This document shows, piece by piece, positions 1 through 9,621 of a DNA stretch of 59,856 nucleotides. Each line of letters begins with the position of its first letter. Position 1 is the stretch's first letter. The DNA comes from an uncultured Ectothiorhodospiraceae bacterium (GTDB taxonomy: Bacteria; Pseudomonadota; Gammaproteobacteria; UBA9214). Made by a program: the position numbers and the translations under genes. The stretch lies in the NCBI GenBank assembly GCA_947259415.1, contig CAMYMI010000011.1:1-59856 (forward strand), written 5' to 3'. The notes beneath the pieces are model-generated. The model was given only the letters and a program-made list of their open reading frames with translations, was not told the DNA's origin and did not search any database.

Positions 1-1110
1 AGTCTCGTTGATACCCTTTGGCTGGTCCTCATCCTGACGGTCATTCACCAGCTGATTGTGCGCTGGTTGCAGATGACGCAGCGTAAACTGGCCTTTGACG
101 CGGCGGTTGAGCGCCGTGAGGCCTTTCGTGCAGCCCAGGAGACGAAGGAAACCACGTCACCTGGCGGGGATGGCGTGGCAGAACAGCTGGAGGAGCCGAA
201 GATAGATTACGTCGCCCTGAGTGGCGAGAGCCGCAAACTGCTCAATGTGGCCATGTTGCTTATCGGTCTCATCGGTGTCTGGGTCATCTGGTCGGACGTG
301 CTGCCGGCATTCGGCATTCTCAAGGAGATCAACCTCTGGCATCACACCACCAGCGTTGACGGGGTCGACCAGCAGGTGCCGATCACGCTCGCGGATGTGT
401 CACTGGCCATCCTGATTCTCATTGGCACCGTGGTCGCAACCCGGCGTTTTCCCGCATTTCTAGAGATCGTTTTGCTGCGTCATCTCAGCATGACCCCGGG
501 AGGACGCTACGCGGCCATTACCCTGTCACGCTACCTCATCGTGGGCCTGGGCATTGTGATCGCACTCGGTATGATCGGTGGCAGCTGGGGCCAGATCCAG
601 TGGCTGGTCGCGGCCCTGGGCGTGGGCATCGGTTTTGGTCTGCAGGAGATCGTGGCCAATTTTATCAGCGGCCTGATCATCCTGTTCGAGCGACCCATTC
701 GGGTCGGCGATATTGTGACGGTGGGTGAAACCGATGGCGTTGTTACCAAAATCCAGATCCGCGCCACGACCATTCGCGGCTGGGACCGGAAGGAACTGCT
801 GGTGCCGAACAAGGAATTCATTACCCAGCGTTTACTCAACTGGTCACTGTCCGACCAGACGGTGCGTTTGCTGATCCCGGTTGGCGTGGCCAGCTTCGGT
901 GACAATGCACTGGCGCTGCTCCTGAGGTGTTACATCGACAATTTGGATTACCGCGTCATCGCCGTCAGTGATCTGCACGTAGAGATCAACAGGAAGTTGA
1001 ATGAAGCTGGAATCGTCATTGCCTTCCCGCAACGGGATGTGCATCTGGACACCAGCCGGCCGCTGGACATCCGGATACAGCAGGACAATCCGTTGGCTGA
1101 CAAGGGGTGA
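1..1110 (+). CDS. MscS/MscK-family mechanosensitive channel, 5'-truncated by the window edge
   Basis: Inner-membrane small-conductance mechanosensitive ion channel that releases solutes on hypo-osmotic shock. The frame is open from base 1, so the real start lies upstream. What remains shows several membrane segments, then the pore-lining helix and beta domain typical of MscS (VGIGFGLQEIVANFISGL, then FERPIRVGDIVTV) and the C-terminal signature FPQRDVHLDTSRP. The spacer with an extra N-terminal membrane region is like MscK/KefA-type members. Odd: in the C-terminal alpha/beta domain the usual stretch between IPVGVA and SFGDNAL (about 40 residues in relatives) is missing without a frameshift, the junction falling near base 892. 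The family is clear; whether this copy gates normally is uncertain. Confidence 0.9.
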   Translation, partial: SLVDTLWLVLILTVIHQLIVRWLQMTQRKLAFDAAVERREAFRAAQETKETTSPGGDGVAEQLEEPKIDYVALSGESRKLLNVAMLLIGLIGVWVIWSDVLPAFGILKEINLWHHTTSVDGVDQQVPITLADVSLAILILIGTVVATRRFPAFLEIVLLRHLSMTPGGRYAAITLSRYLIVGLGIVIALGMIGGSWGQIQWLVAALGVGIGFGLQEIVANFISGLIILFERPIRVGDIVTVGETDGVVTKIQIRATTIRGWDRKELLVPNKEFITQRLLNWSLSDQTVRLLIPVGVASFGDNALALLLRCYIDNLDYRVIAVSDLHVEINRKLNEAGIVIAFPQRDVHLDTSRPLDIRIQQDNPLADKG

Positions 1111-1132
1111 GAAGAACACTGCTCACTGACCC

Positions 1133-1163
1133 CAAAAAAAAAGCCCGGGGTTTCCCCCGGGCC
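1133..1163 (-). terminator. Intrinsic terminator of the fccAB transcript
   Basis: Perfect 8-bp stem GCCCGGGG/CCCCGGGC with a 4-nt loop (1143-1162). It is preceded on the plus strand by ten A residues, which is a U-tract when read on the minus strand, directly after the fccB stop. Confidence 0.85.
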
Positions 1164-1198
1164 TTCATTGATTCGCCCTCATTCAGGCGCGTAATTCA

Positions 1199-2491
1199 TC
1201 AGCCGAACATGTCGTCGATGATGTTTTTGTACCAACTCTCGGCGTAGATCGCCTCCATGGTGAAGTTGCCGTCCTTGGGGGTTACACCTCCGGAGCCTTT
1301 CACCTTGGCCACCTTGCCGTCCACATAGTTGTAGACCATGGCCACGGAGATGCCGTAGGTGGGCGCTACCAGGCTGTAGCAGGTGTTGACCCAGGACGGG
1401 GCAACCGGTGATTTGCCGTTCAGCAGGGCAACGATGGCCGCGGCACAGACCTTGGCCTCGGAGTTCGCTGCATAGCCCGACTTGGGCAGGGGCTTCTGGA
1501 TGGCGGCGTCGCCAATCACGTGGATGTCCTTGTGCAGCTTGGACTCCCAGGTGAGGTGGTCCACCGGGCACCAGCCGGATTCGTCGGTGAGACCGGCGAC
1601 CTCGGCGATATGCCCCGCCTTCTGAGCCGGAATCACGTTGAGCACATCGGCCTTGATTTCGTCGAACTCCGTGACGACCGTGCGGCTGTCAGCCTTGACC
1701 GCGCGTGCCGTACCATCACTGGCCTTTGGCCGCCATTCGATCATGCTGTTGTCGGTGCCATAGCCGTAATGCTTCTCCCAGCCCGCCACGAACAGGCCCT
1801 GCTTGGAGAACTTGTCCTTGGCATCCAGGACCAGGATCTTGGATTTGGGCTTGTTGGTCTTGAAGTAGTTCGCCACCAGGCTGGCCCGCTCGTAAGGTCC
1901 CGGTGGGCAGCGGAAGGGGTTCGGCGGCGAGGCGATTACAAACGTACCACCATCCGGCATGGCCTCCAGCTGCTTGCGCAGCAGCGCCGTCTGGGGCCCG
2001 GCGTGCCAGGCATGGGGCACCTTTTCGGCGGCGGCCGCGTCATAACCCTCGATGGTGTCATAGCGTAAGTCCACGCCCGGAGAGACCACACAGCGGTCGT
2101 ACTTGATGCTCTGTCCGCCCTTGGTCTTGACCATTTTGGTGGCCGGATCGATGCTCACCGCGGTGTCGTGTACCACGTTGATGCCGTGCTTCTTCGACCA
2201 GTCGGCGTATCCATGGGTGATCCATTCCTGGTCCTTGAGACCACCAATCACCCAGTTGCTCATGAAGCAGGTGGCGAACTCCGTCTTGGGTTCCACCACG
2301 GTTACCTTGACGTTTGAATCCAGGTGGCGGATGTATTTGGCACAGGTAGCACCACCCGCGCCACCGCCGATGACCACTACGTGACCGCCACCGGATTTGG
2401 AACCGGCAAAGGAGTGGCCCGCCAGGCTGAGACCCGAGGCAGCACCCGCAGCGCCTACGGCCTTGATAAAGTTTCGTCTATTCATTGTCAT
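1199..2491 (-). CDS. fccB: Flavocytochrome c sulfide dehydrogenase, flavoprotein subunit
   Basis: Oxidises sulfide to sulfur or polysulfide in the periplasm and passes electrons to the cytochrome subunit. The 430-aa protein opens with a twin-arginine signal (RRNFIK, residues 5-10, then a hydrophobic Ala/Gly stretch). It then has the FAD dinucleotide fold GGGAGG at residues 42-47, and Cys75 in ATCFMSN, matching the position of the cysteine that binds FAD covalently in studied FccB. A C-terminal FCSD flavin-binding domain follows. A strong ribosome site (GAGGGGGA) precedes the ATG. It lies 13 bases downstream of the cytochrome gene, so the two form an operon. The Tat signal fits export of a prefolded flavoprotein. 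Confidence 0.95.
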   Translation of the reverse strand: MTMNRRNFIKAVGAAGAASGLSLAGHSFAGSKSGGGHVVVIGGGAGGATCAKYIRHLDSNVKVTVVEPKTEFATCFMSNWVIGGLKDQEWITHGYADWSKKHGINVVHDTAVSIDPATKMVKTKGGQSIKYDRCVVSPGVDLRYDTIEGYDAAAAEKVPHAWHAGPQTALLRKQLEAMPDGGTFVIASPPNPFRCPPGPYERASLVANYFKTNKPKSKILVLDAKDKFSKQGLFVAGWEKHYGYGTDNSMIEWRPKASDGTARAVKADSRTVVTEFDEIKADVLNVIPAQKAGHIAEVAGLTDESGWCPVDHLTWESKLHKDIHVIGDAAIQKPLPKSGYAANSEAKVCAAAIVALLNGKSPVAPSWVNTCYSLVAPTYGISVAMVYNYVDGKVAKVKGSGGVTPKDGNFTMEAIYAESWYKNIIDDMFG

Positions 2492-2504
2492 TCTCGGTTC
2501 CCCC

Positions 2505-2807
2505 TCACTTTATACCGCTGTAGTACTGGGCCACATTATCCATCTCGCCATCGGTATAACCCTTGGCGATACGGTTCATGATGGTGCCTTTTCGAGCTCC
2601 GGATTTGAAATCCTTCATAGCCTGGGACAGGAGCAGCGCCGGCTTGCCGTTCAGGGCCGGGACAACGCCCTTGCTGGCCCCCTCGAACCCATGGCAACCG
2701 TTGCACTGCGCAGCGATAATTGCGCCACCTGCGTCCGCCGCGGAAACGGGCTGACTGGCGGCAAGACCCGCGATTGCCATCGCGGCCAACACCTTGCGTG
2801 TGGTCAT
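2505..2807 (-). CDS. fccA: Flavocytochrome c sulfide dehydrogenase, monohaem cytochrome subunit
   Basis: Periplasmic class I c-type cytochrome of 100 aa that takes electrons from FccB. A Sec signal peptide ending near PVSAADA is followed by a single haem-binding CNGCH and a distal region with a methionine ligand candidate ([11 protein letters not shown]). Only one CxxCH is present, so this is the small monohaem type known from green sulfur bacteria and some others, not the dihaem FccA of Allochromatium. It is the first gene of the fccAB transcript. The downstream gene and the size make this assignment firmer than cytochrome similarity alone. Confidence 0.9.
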   Translation of the reverse strand: MTTRKVLAAMAIAGLAASQPVSAADAGGAIIAAQCNGCHGFEGASKGVVPALNGKPALLLSQAMKDFKSGARKGTIMNRIAKGYTDGEMDNVAQYYSGIK

Positions 2808-3275
2808 ATCAGTGAACTCCTTATCGATTTATTGGCAAAAACATAATGGTACGGGGATGAAGTCTATACCATTTACTGAGCAGTTCCAGATTAATAATCA
2901 ATAGGTTATATAACAATTATCTAATTTGTCCGAGATCGATTTATGATCCCGAGCTCAAAAATCCCGATGGCCGGTCAGGCCATCCGGGCACACGGGATTT
3001 CCACATCCAATCCTGGCGCTCGCAAGCCCTTGCTTCGAATGTGAAAACCAGTATGTACATCTGCTACCCGTGGATAGTCCCGGGGAAAAGCACCTTGACC
3101 GGCGATAGCCGCGCGACGTGTCTCGCCCCGCGCCGGGGCTGGGTGCATTATGAGGTGGAGGAATTCATTAGTACCGCACGCAGGGATACACAGGAGTATC
3201 CCGGCTCAAGATTCGTAACGCGACCTCGCCGAGTAGTACTACAGCGCAGCCTGACCCTATGCCACAGGCTCAGGT
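2808..3275. other. Intergenic region upstream of fccA
   Basis: 468 bases. The part nearest fccA is AT-rich (about 2830-2945) and likely holds its minus-strand promoter. The rest is GC-rich with no convincing gene. A 93-codon open frame at 3041-3322 has no family resemblance and overlaps the next gene antisense. Confidence 0.5.
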
Positions 3276-4409
3276 TTAGCGTGCAGGCTGGGTGGAATAC
3301 CAGGCAGCGATACTGTCGATGAGGGCACTGGTGTAGGGCGAAACCATGGCATGCATCATGGAGTTATCACGCTTTTCATCAAGGTAATCCCTCATCGCCT
3401 TGATCAGATAGGTCTTCTGCTGGCCGTGGATCTTGGGATGCACGAAAAGATGGTCTTTGGCAGGGCCATGACAACGATCGCAACGTTCTGCCAGTTCTTT
3501 AATGGTCAAGGGATCCGCCTCCGCCGGACGGGATACTTGAGTGGCATAAAAGGCTGCGATATCTCCAATATCTTCATCACTGAACTTGGTGAGAACCTGG
3601 TGCATGTCGTCGTGCACCCGGATTTGATCGCGGTATGCGCTGATGGCATTTACCAGGTAATCGGGATCCTGAGCCGCCAGGCTGGGTATGGTCGCATCAT
3701 GGCTCACACCATGCGATCCATGACAACTGCCGCAACTGGCAGTCAGTGGTTCGCCAGCTACTGCATCCCCTACAGCCGTTGCAGGGCGCTGTGCGGGTGT
3801 CTGCGAAGCGTAGTACAGCGCCATGCTTTCGTTGTCCACCCGATTCAATAATGTCACCAGTTCCTTTTTCTCAGGTGTCGTGCACATGCGCGAGCCATCG
3901 AGATATTCGCGCATCGCGTTGAGCAGATACAGTGGCTGCTGGCCTGCCAAACTGGGCGTACCCGCAATCGTGCTGTTGCCGTCTTGATTGTGGCAGCCGG
4001 CGCATTTGGAGGCCACCGCTTCACCCTTCTCATAGGGAGATAATATATCCGCCTGGGCTACCTCACCGGCCTCGCTTTTGAGCGGCGGAAGACTGGCATA
4101 GTAACTGACAACACTCTGGAGTTCCTTTTCACTCAGGCTGGCTGCCATGTCGCGCAGCGCCGCATGGGTACGTCTGCCTTCCTTATAAGCGATCATCGAG
4201 TCCAGCAGATATTTCTCGAATTGTGCTGCCAAATGGGGGATTTCGGGTGTGACACCCCTGCCATCCAGTCCGTGACAGCCAGCGCATTGTGTCTCGGCAA
4301 TCGACTTACCCAAATCAACCACGGGAGCTGTCGCCGACTCTGTGTCCTGCTTGTCAGTGCAACCAAAGAGTGCAGCACACAGAACGACGCTCAACGCAAA
4401 GTGTCTCAT
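3276..4409 (-). CDS. Four-haem c-type cytochrome lipoprotein (tandem class I domains)
   Basis: 377-aa lipoprotein: signal peptide with lipobox LFGC (Cys at about residue 16), then four consecutive class I cytochrome c modules. The haem motifs are CAGCH, CAGCH, CGSCH and CDRCH, each followed by a c4/c553-like pattern ending in YxxLP or YATQ-type residues. It probably carries electrons in the periplasm, tethered to a membrane. It is transcribed in the same direction as fccAB but 468 bases upstream, so it is probably a separate unit. A role as electron acceptor for sulfide oxidation is inferred from position only. A ribosome site (GCGAGG) precedes the ATG. Confidence 0.85.
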   Translation of the reverse strand: MRHFALSVVLCAALFGCTDKQDTESATAPVVDLGKSIAETQCAGCHGLDGRGVTPEIPHLAAQFEKYLLDSMIAYKEGRRTHAALRDMAASLSEKELQSVVSYYASLPPLKSEAGEVAQADILSPYEKGEAVASKCAGCHNQDGNSTIAGTPSLAGQQPLYLLNAMREYLDGSRMCTTPEKKELVTLLNRVDNESMALYYASQTPAQRPATAVGDAVAGEPLTASCGSCHGSHGVSHDATIPSLAAQDPDYLVNAISAYRDQIRVHDDMHQVLTKFSDEDIGDIAAFYATQVSRPAEADPLTIKELAERCDRCHGPAKDHLFVHPKIHGQQKTYLIKAMRDYLDEKRDNSMMHAMVSPYTSALIDSIAAWYSTQPAR

Positions 4410-5054
4410 TGCAAACCTCGCTGATCGGTCCGCTGACCGATGATAGATCCCAGTCCCATTCTACTAAATATCACGTCTGTTATACTTATTATAAGGGGCA
4501 GAGCATATAGCTGTACAGCACCGCTGCCCAATCAACAGCCCTCTATCGCAATAGCCATGAACGGCAGCTCTATGGCTGTCAGGTGCCTTTCAGAAACAGC
4601 GTTTTGGCGGTGGTTATTTGTGCGCGGTTAATGGCCACCGTTAACCAATCCCGTATGTCGGGGGAAATGATTTCCTGGTACTTTGGTCAGATGGCCGGTT
4701 TCCACATTTTTCCCCTTCGACTTGGCGACGGGATCGGAAGAAAAAATCGTGTTAGGGACATTCTATACGAAGTCATATCCATAGCGGTTGCCTGTTTCAT
4801 ATGACACCCTGGCTTTGCCTCCTCTAAGGAAGAAATGACACGGTGGCGAAATAGGGTGGCAATGACACGCTATCGCGAATCCAGCGCCCTATATGACTCC
4901 CTGATGATGTAAAATCCATAACCGGATGAGATAGTCTCAGAAGGCACAGGAACCATGTCGGCGAATTATTCTTGATATATGGACCAGTATGTCTATTTAT
5001 TTTTTATTGATTTCCACTAACAGATAATAGTAGAAGAGCGATCGGAACATAATC
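4410..5054. other. Long intergenic region, no gene recognised
   Basis: 645 bases between divergent genes. It contains three similarly spaced TGACAC words (about 4802-4807, 4837-4842, 4863-4868), which recall the repeated ends of some insertion elements, but no transposase frame. Short open frames here resemble nothing I know. Confidence 0.4.
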
Positions 5055-5582
5055 GTGGCCAGGATTCTTATTGTCTATTCCACCACTGATGGGCACACCC
5101 TGGAAATCTGCCAGCGACTACAGCAGGTGATTGAACAGCAGGCCCATTCGGTGAAACTGGTTTCGCTTAACGATGAACCAGATGTGAATCTGACACCGTT
5201 CGATAAGATCGTGGTTGGCGCAAGTATCCGATATGGTAAACACAAGCCCGAAGTTTATGAATTTATAAAAAGAAACAAGCTAAAACTGGAAAGCAGGCCC
5301 AATGCCTTTTTCTCGGTTAATGCTGTTGCCCGCAAGCCGGAGAAGGGCCAACCGGAAACCAACCCGTATTTGAAGAAATTTCTCAGGCAGATAACCTGGC
5401 AGCCCGGGAAATTGGCCGTATTCGCAGGAAAAATCGACTACCAGAAATACAGCTTTTGGGATCGTTTGATAATACGGTTTATTATGTGGATAACAAAAGG
5501 TCCAACCGATCCCACTGGCGTCTATGAATTTACCAATTGGGAACAGGTTGAGGAATTTGGTCTAGTTGTCAGTGAAATGTAA
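5055..5582 (+). CDS. hemG: Menaquinone-dependent protoporphyrinogen IX oxidase (flavodoxin fold)
   Basis: 175-aa flavodoxin-like enzyme that oxidises protoporphyrinogen IX to protoporphyrin IX in haem synthesis, using the quinone pool. The match to E. coli HemG runs the full length: FMN phosphate loop STTDGHT near the N-terminus, VVGASIRYG, FFSVNAVARKPEK, the long-loop insertion around FWDRLIIRFIMW, and a C-terminal TNWEQVEEF. The start is GTG with only a weak upstream ribosome site. It is flanked by long intergenic DNA, so it is probably transcribed alone. Haem demand in a cytochrome-rich cell fits its presence. Confidence 0.92.
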   Translation: MARILIVYSTTDGHTLEICQRLQQVIEQQAHSVKLVSLNDEPDVNLTPFDKIVVGASIRYGKHKPEVYEFIKRNKLKLESRPNAFFSVNAVARKPEKGQPETNPYLKKFLRQITWQPGKLAVFAGKIDYQKYSFWDRLIIRFIMWITKGPTDPTGVYEFTNWEQVEEFGLVVSEM

Positions 5583-5987
5583 TATCAATGCATGGAACTT
5601 ATCGTTGCATGCACCACTGATGCTGATTGGTGGAATTGGGTTTGCAAGCTAATCCTGCATACCCGCTTTATTGAGTAAACCCGTCTTTCACAGCCATCTG
5701 GTGAGCTTCGTTTATCAGGCGCAAGTCGCTATTAACTGAACCCTCACTGGCAACCGCTATGTGTGACTGGTGACTGGCCAATCGCTGGCCAGCTTCGGAA
5801 ATCAGAGGAATGATTCGTACACGAAAAGACTGGATGAGCGATTTGTGACTTTCTATACAAATGATTGCTGGATCAGTCCCGTTCGGCTGTGCCCAGCATC
5901 GTAAAAGCCACCGTAGCAGCTCATCAATAGACTATTAATTACAATAAGATATATTATATAGTTAATGTTTTAAGCTATACTTTTAAG
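5583..5987. other. Intergenic region, nothing recognised
   Basis: 405 bases between convergent genes, becoming very AT-rich after 5930. There is a small inverted repeat near 5590-5615 (TGCATG arms). No gene or RNA was recognised. Confidence 0.4.
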
Positions 5988-7034
5988 CTATACAATGGGA
6001 GGCTCGTCATCCAGGGTCGGATGAATTGGCAGGTCATCGGCCTGGAAGGCCTCGACTGCATTCTCTGCAAGACTTGTCGATTCAAAGCGGGCGATATGGA
6101 ACAGCCCTTCGCCCTCGTTGACCAACGGCAGGTTGGTACGGCCGATAATGATGCCTGCCGCATTGGCGGTTACCTCCAGTTCCTGCTGGCCGAAGGGGTC
6201 TGCGATTACGCCGATGATCTCGCCCTTGCGCACTCGCGACCCCAGTGCCGCTGTCATCCGCAGGATGCCGCTGCCGCCGGCGCGTACCCAGGTGCTGGCG
6301 CGGGCGACCAGTGGCTCAGTGGGTATGCGGGCCCGGCTGGCTGCCGGCAGCATATCCAGCTCGCGCATCACTGCGATAATACCCTTGACCCCGGCACGGA
6401 TGGAATGCTCGTCGAAGCGCAACGCTTCGCCGGCCTCGTACAGCAGGATCGGGATGCCGCGATCGGCGCCAACCTGGCGCAGCGAGCCGTCACGGACATT
6501 TGCATTGATCAGCACCGGCACGTGGAAGGCCCGGGCAATGCGAGCAGTTTCCGGATCATCCAGGTTGGCGCGTATCTGCGGCAGGTTTTCCCGGTGTACG
6601 GCACCGGTATGCAGATCGATACCGTACTGGCACTTGTCCACGATCTCCTTGAGAAACAGTTCCGCCAGGCGTGCCGCCATGGAGCCGCGTTCGGAACCGG
6701 GGAAGGAACGGTTCAGATCGCGACGGTCTGGCAGATAGCGGGAACGGCTGACGAAACCGTAAACATTGACAATCGGGATGGCTAGCAGAGTCCCGCGAAG
6801 CTTCTTCAGCAGTGGCAGGCGCAGCAGACGACGGATAATCTCCACCCCGTTTATCTCATCACCGTGCAGCGCAGCGCAGACAAACATCCGAGGCCCGTCG
6901 CGTTTTCCGCGCACGATCTGCACCGGCAGCGTCATGGGCGCATGCGAATACAGGCTCGCCATCGGCAGGTCCACTGTAACCGAATCCCCTGCTGCGACCA
7001 CTATATCCTCGATATGCATACTCTGTATCGCCAT
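5988..7034 (-). CDS. AstE/AspA-family zinc deacylase (succinylglutamate desuccinylase-like)
   Basis: 348-aa member of the M14-like aspartoacylase/succinylglutamate desuccinylase family. Zinc ligands are visible in HGDEINGVE and in DLHTG, with an arginine-rich substrate segment (RRDLNRSFPG) between. The C-terminal part is a beta-rich lid ending in a short-chain biotinyl-like fold. The substrate cannot be read from sequence. It is the last gene of an operon with a RimK ligase and a retropepsin-like protease (3-base gap to rimK), a linkage that argues for processing of peptide or amino-acid amide bonds rather than arginine catabolism. It lacks the other ast genes nearby. Confidence 0.85.
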   Translation of the reverse strand: MAIQSMHIEDIVVAAGDSVTVDLPMASLYSHAPMTLPVQIVRGKRDGPRMFVCAALHGDEINGVEIIRRLLRLPLLKKLRGTLLAIPIVNVYGFVSRSRYLPDRRDLNRSFPGSERGSMAARLAELFLKEIVDKCQYGIDLHTGAVHRENLPQIRANLDDPETARIARAFHVPVLINANVRDGSLRQVGADRGIPILLYEAGEALRFDEHSIRAGVKGIIAVMRELDMLPAASRARIPTEPLVARASTWVRAGGSGILRMTAALGSRVRKGEIIGVIADPFGQQELEVTANAAGIIIGRTNLPLVNEGEGLFHIARFESTSLAENAVEAFQADDLPIHPTLDDEPPIV

Positions 7035-7037
7035 GAC

Positions 7038-7943
7038 TCAGCCCTTACCACGGGTCTGGGTTCGGTGGGGGCGGGCACTCCGTTCGATAAACTCAATGAT
7101 CATGCCTGCGACATCCTTGCCGCTGGCAGACTCGATACCCTGGAGGCCGGGCGATGAATTAACTTCCATGACCACCGGCCCGTGATTGGAGCGCAGCAGG
7201 TCTACACCGGCGACATTCAAGCCCATCGACCTGGCCGCACGAACCGCCGTGGAACGCTCCTCGGGGGTGATCTTGATCAGGCTGGCACTGCCGCCACGGT
7301 GCAGGTTGGAGCGGAATTCCCCCGCCTGTGCCTGGCGCTTCATAGAAGCGACCACCTTGTCACCGATGATGAAACAGCGGATATCGGCACCACCGGCCTC
7401 GCGGATATATTCCTGTACCAGGATGTTAGCCTTGAGCCCCATGAAAGCCTCGATCACGCTCTCCGCAGCCTTCTGGGTTTCCGCCAGGACCACTCCAATA
7501 CCCTGGGTGCCTTCCAGGAGTTTGATCACTAGTGGTGCACCCCCCACCATCTTGATGAGGTCGTCGACATCATCGGGGGAGTGAGCAAAACCGGTCACCG
7601 GCAGGCCGATGCCCTTACGGGCAAGCAACTGCAGGGAACGCAGCTTATCGCGTGAACGGCTAATGGCCACAGATTCATTCACCGGGTAGACCCCGATCAT
7701 TTCGAACTGCCGCAACACCGCAGTGCCATAAAAGGTCACCGAGGCGCCGATACGCGGGATGACGGCATCGAAGCCGACCATATCCTCCCCGCGAAAGTGT
7801 ATGGACGGGCGCATGGAGGTGATATTCATATAGCAGCGCAGCACATCGAGTACCGCCACCTCATGACCGCGCTCCGTTGCCGCTTCTATCAGCCGACGGG
7901 TGGAATACAGCTTCTTGTTGCGGGAAAGAATAGCGATTTTCAC
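7038..7943 (-). CDS. rimK: RimK-type ATP-grasp glutamate ligase
   Basis: 301-aa ATP-grasp enzyme. In E. coli RimK adds glutamates to the C-terminus of ribosomal protein S6 and can make poly-glutamate. The N-terminal RimK domain ([18 protein letters not shown]) and the ATP-grasp domain with [27 protein letters not shown] and the metal site [14 protein letters not shown] are all intact and of usual length. Its start overlaps the stop of the upstream protease gene by 4 bases (ATGA), indicating translational coupling. The C-terminus is basic ([14 protein letters not shown]). Confidence 0.93.
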   Translation of the reverse strand: MKIAILSRNKKLYSTRRLIEAATERGHEVAVLDVLRCYMNITSMRPSIHFRGEDMVGFDAVIPRIGASVTFYGTAVLRQFEMIGVYPVNESVAISRSRDKLRSLQLLARKGIGLPVTGFAHSPDDVDDLIKMVGGAPLVIKLLEGTQGIGVVLAETQKAAESVIEAFMGLKANILVQEYIREAGGADIRCFIIGDKVVASMKRQAQAGEFRSNLHRGGSASLIKITPEERSTAVRAARSMGLNVAGVDLLRSNHGPVVMEVNSSPGLQGIESASGKDVAGMIIEFIERSARPHRTQTRGKG

Positions 7944-8404
7944 TTGTTTACTCTTCTCCTTTTATAACGACCCAGTAGGTAGGAACGCGCCGGATCCACG
8001 ATAAACAGCTTGCTCAGGGTGGTTCTGCCGAGCAGCATCCGAAACAGCATGGTGTCGCGGTTGGTAAGCGTCAGTTCGGCCGGCAGCAGCTGCGCACCGA
8101 TGCGCACGTCCGTGACGATCACGATGCGCTTCTCGCGGTGCCCACCCGAGTCCGTTACCCAGCGTTCGTCCAGTACCGGCGCCTCGCAAATCCGTTCTGT
8201 CTGTCTGTCGTGCTGGAATGGGTGCACCCCAAAGCGGACCCAGTGCCGGCTGGCCTTTTCAAAGGGTTCCACAAACCAGGTATGCAGTGCCGATGTGCGC
8301 GCCCCGGTGTCCACCTTGGCCTTGATATGCTCGATACCCAGCGAGGGCAGGGCGACCCATTCACGCCAACCCACGACAAGCTTGTCATTCGTATTCAACC
8401 CCAT
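7940..8404 (-). CDS. Retropepsin-like protease / RimB-type 'ATP-dependent zinc protease' family protein
   Basis: 154-aa single-domain protein of the Zn_protease/RimB family (Pfam PF05618 type). The retropepsin-like motif [12 protein letters not shown] is near the N-terminus and the second-half motif MLLGRTTL near the C-terminus. In pseudomonads RimB is encoded with RimK and modulates glutamylation. Here it is the first gene of the RimK operon. I chose the ATG at 8404 because family similarity begins directly after it and AGGACTGACGG lies upstream; an earlier in-frame ATG at 8443 is possible. Confidence 0.82.
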   Translation of the reverse strand: MGLNTNDKLVVGWREWVALPSLGIEHIKAKVDTGARTSALHTWFVEPFEKASRHWVRFGVHPFQHDRQTERICEAPVLDERWVTDSGGHREKRIVIVTDVRIGAQLLPAELTLTNRDTMLFRMLLGRTTLSKLFIVDPARSYLLGRYKRRRVNK

Positions 8405-8502
8405 TCCGTCAGTCCTGTACCCTTGTATAGACCATGACTGCAATCATGCGGCGCGCGAGTCTACAGCACAGCATACCAGCATGAATAGTATTATGTAGCC
8501 AG

Positions 8503-8595
8503 TCATTGCCCCTTCAGAAAGCGCAATACCAGCCCGACGGCCAGGATCAGAAACAGGGCTCCGACGATGGACGCCATGGCAGGATCTAGATGCAT
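8503..8595 (-). CDS. Possible 30-aa single-pass membrane peptide
   Basis: Short frame ending in a clear hydrophobic helix, ASIVGALFLILAVGLVLRF, then KGQ. Upstream in-frame residues look non-coding. No strong ribosome site. It sits between the ferredoxin reductase and RimB genes on the same strand. Hydrophobicity and the positive C-terminus are the only support. Confidence 0.3.
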   Translation of the reverse strand: MHLDPAMASIVGALFLILAVGLVLRFLKGQ

Positions 8596-8692
8596 GCCGA
8601 ATCTGCCGGTAAAACACGTCCAAATATCCCAGTCCGGGGGAAACCACAAACAGAACCCGGCCGGCTCGAGGTAAGGTCGAGCCGGCCTGGTC

Positions 8693-9442
8693 CTAGTCCT
8701 TCCAGTACTGTTCGGTGGTGATGTGGCCCGGATCACGGCGCTTGTTCTTTTTCAGGCCGCGCGCCTCCAGCACCCGGGTGGTATCGCGGACCATGGCGGG
8801 ATTGCCGCAGATCATGACCTGCGAGTTTTCAGCGTTCAGCGGAATGCCGGCCCGCGCCTCCAGACGCCCGTCCTGGATCGCATCCGGCACACGCCCCCTG
8901 ATGGCAAGTGGCGTGTCCTCGCGACTCACGAAGGGGATCATCTGTAACTGCTCGGGATGTTTTTCCAACAGGTCATTGATCTCGTCCTGGTAGGTCAGTT
9001 CGGCCGCGGTCCTGACCGCGTGCACCAGCACGATATTTTTGAAGCGCTCCCATACTGCGTCCTCTCCGAGTATGGACAGAAACGGGCCGATGGCCGTGCC
9101 GGTGGACAGCATCCACAGCACCTCTGCATCCGGCACCTCGCTGAGAATGAAAAAACCCGCGGCCCGTGATGCGATATAAACGGTATCGCCGGGTTGAAGC
9201 CGGACCAACTCATGGGTGAGAGGCCCGTTCGGGACTAAAATGAAATAGAATTCCAGCACCGGGTTGTCCGGGCTGTTCACGAAGGAGTAGGGGCGCGCGA
9301 CCCGTTCGCCATCAATGTCCAGGGCGAGGCGGGCGAACTGGCCAGCGGTGAAGGACGGAATATCCGCCTTTAGCTGTAGAGAATAGAGCTCGTCGGTCCA
9401 GGGCCGCAGCCTTACAACGGTCCCCTCGATCCAGGCACTCAC
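8693..9442 (-). CDS. fpr: Ferredoxin--NADP(+) reductase
   Basis: 249-aa FAD enzyme that exchanges electrons between NADPH and ferredoxin or flavodoxin. It aligns end to end with E. coli Fpr: FTAGQFxxLALDIDGERVxRPYSFVNSP (FAD binding), MLSTGTAIGPFLSI (nicotinamide binding), VMICGNPAMVRDT, and a C-terminal HITTEQYW plus KD. The frame is open further upstream, but similarity starts with AWIEGTVVRLRPWTD, so the GTG at 9442 is the best start. A small inverted repeat AACAC-GATA-GTGTT lies just upstream (about 9459-9472) and could be a control site. Confidence 0.93.
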   Translation of the reverse strand: MSAWIEGTVVRLRPWTDELYSLQLKADIPSFTAGQFARLALDIDGERVARPYSFVNSPDNPVLEFYFILVPNGPLTHELVRLQPGDTVYIASRAAGFFILSEVPDAEVLWMLSTGTAIGPFLSILGEDAVWERFKNIVLVHAVRTAAELTYQDEINDLLEKHPEQLQMIPFVSREDTPLAIRGRVPDAIQDGRLEARAGIPLNAENSQVMICGNPAMVRDTTRVLEARGLKKNKRRDPGHITTEQYWKD

Positions 9443-9621
9443 GAATGGTCTACTACTAACACGATAGTGTTGTCCGCCAAGTTCCTGCCTCCGCTGTGAC
9501 TCCAGGCCACACCTGTCACCGGTAATTCTCGGGCAACTGTATAATAAAATTTCCGGCAACCATAATACATCAGCCAACGCCAATTTAGCTGCAGTCGTGT
9601 CTGCCTGACACACGCCCCGCA

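Noticed and set aside
3041-3322. 93-codon plus-strand frame upstream of the cytochrome lipoprotein gene
   Set aside because: No ribosome site, no family resemblance, and it overlaps the end of a well-supported gene on the other strand.
4800-4880. Repeated TGACAC words suggesting an insertion-sequence end
   Set aside because: Only short matches and no transposase remnant in any frame; left as an unexplained pattern.
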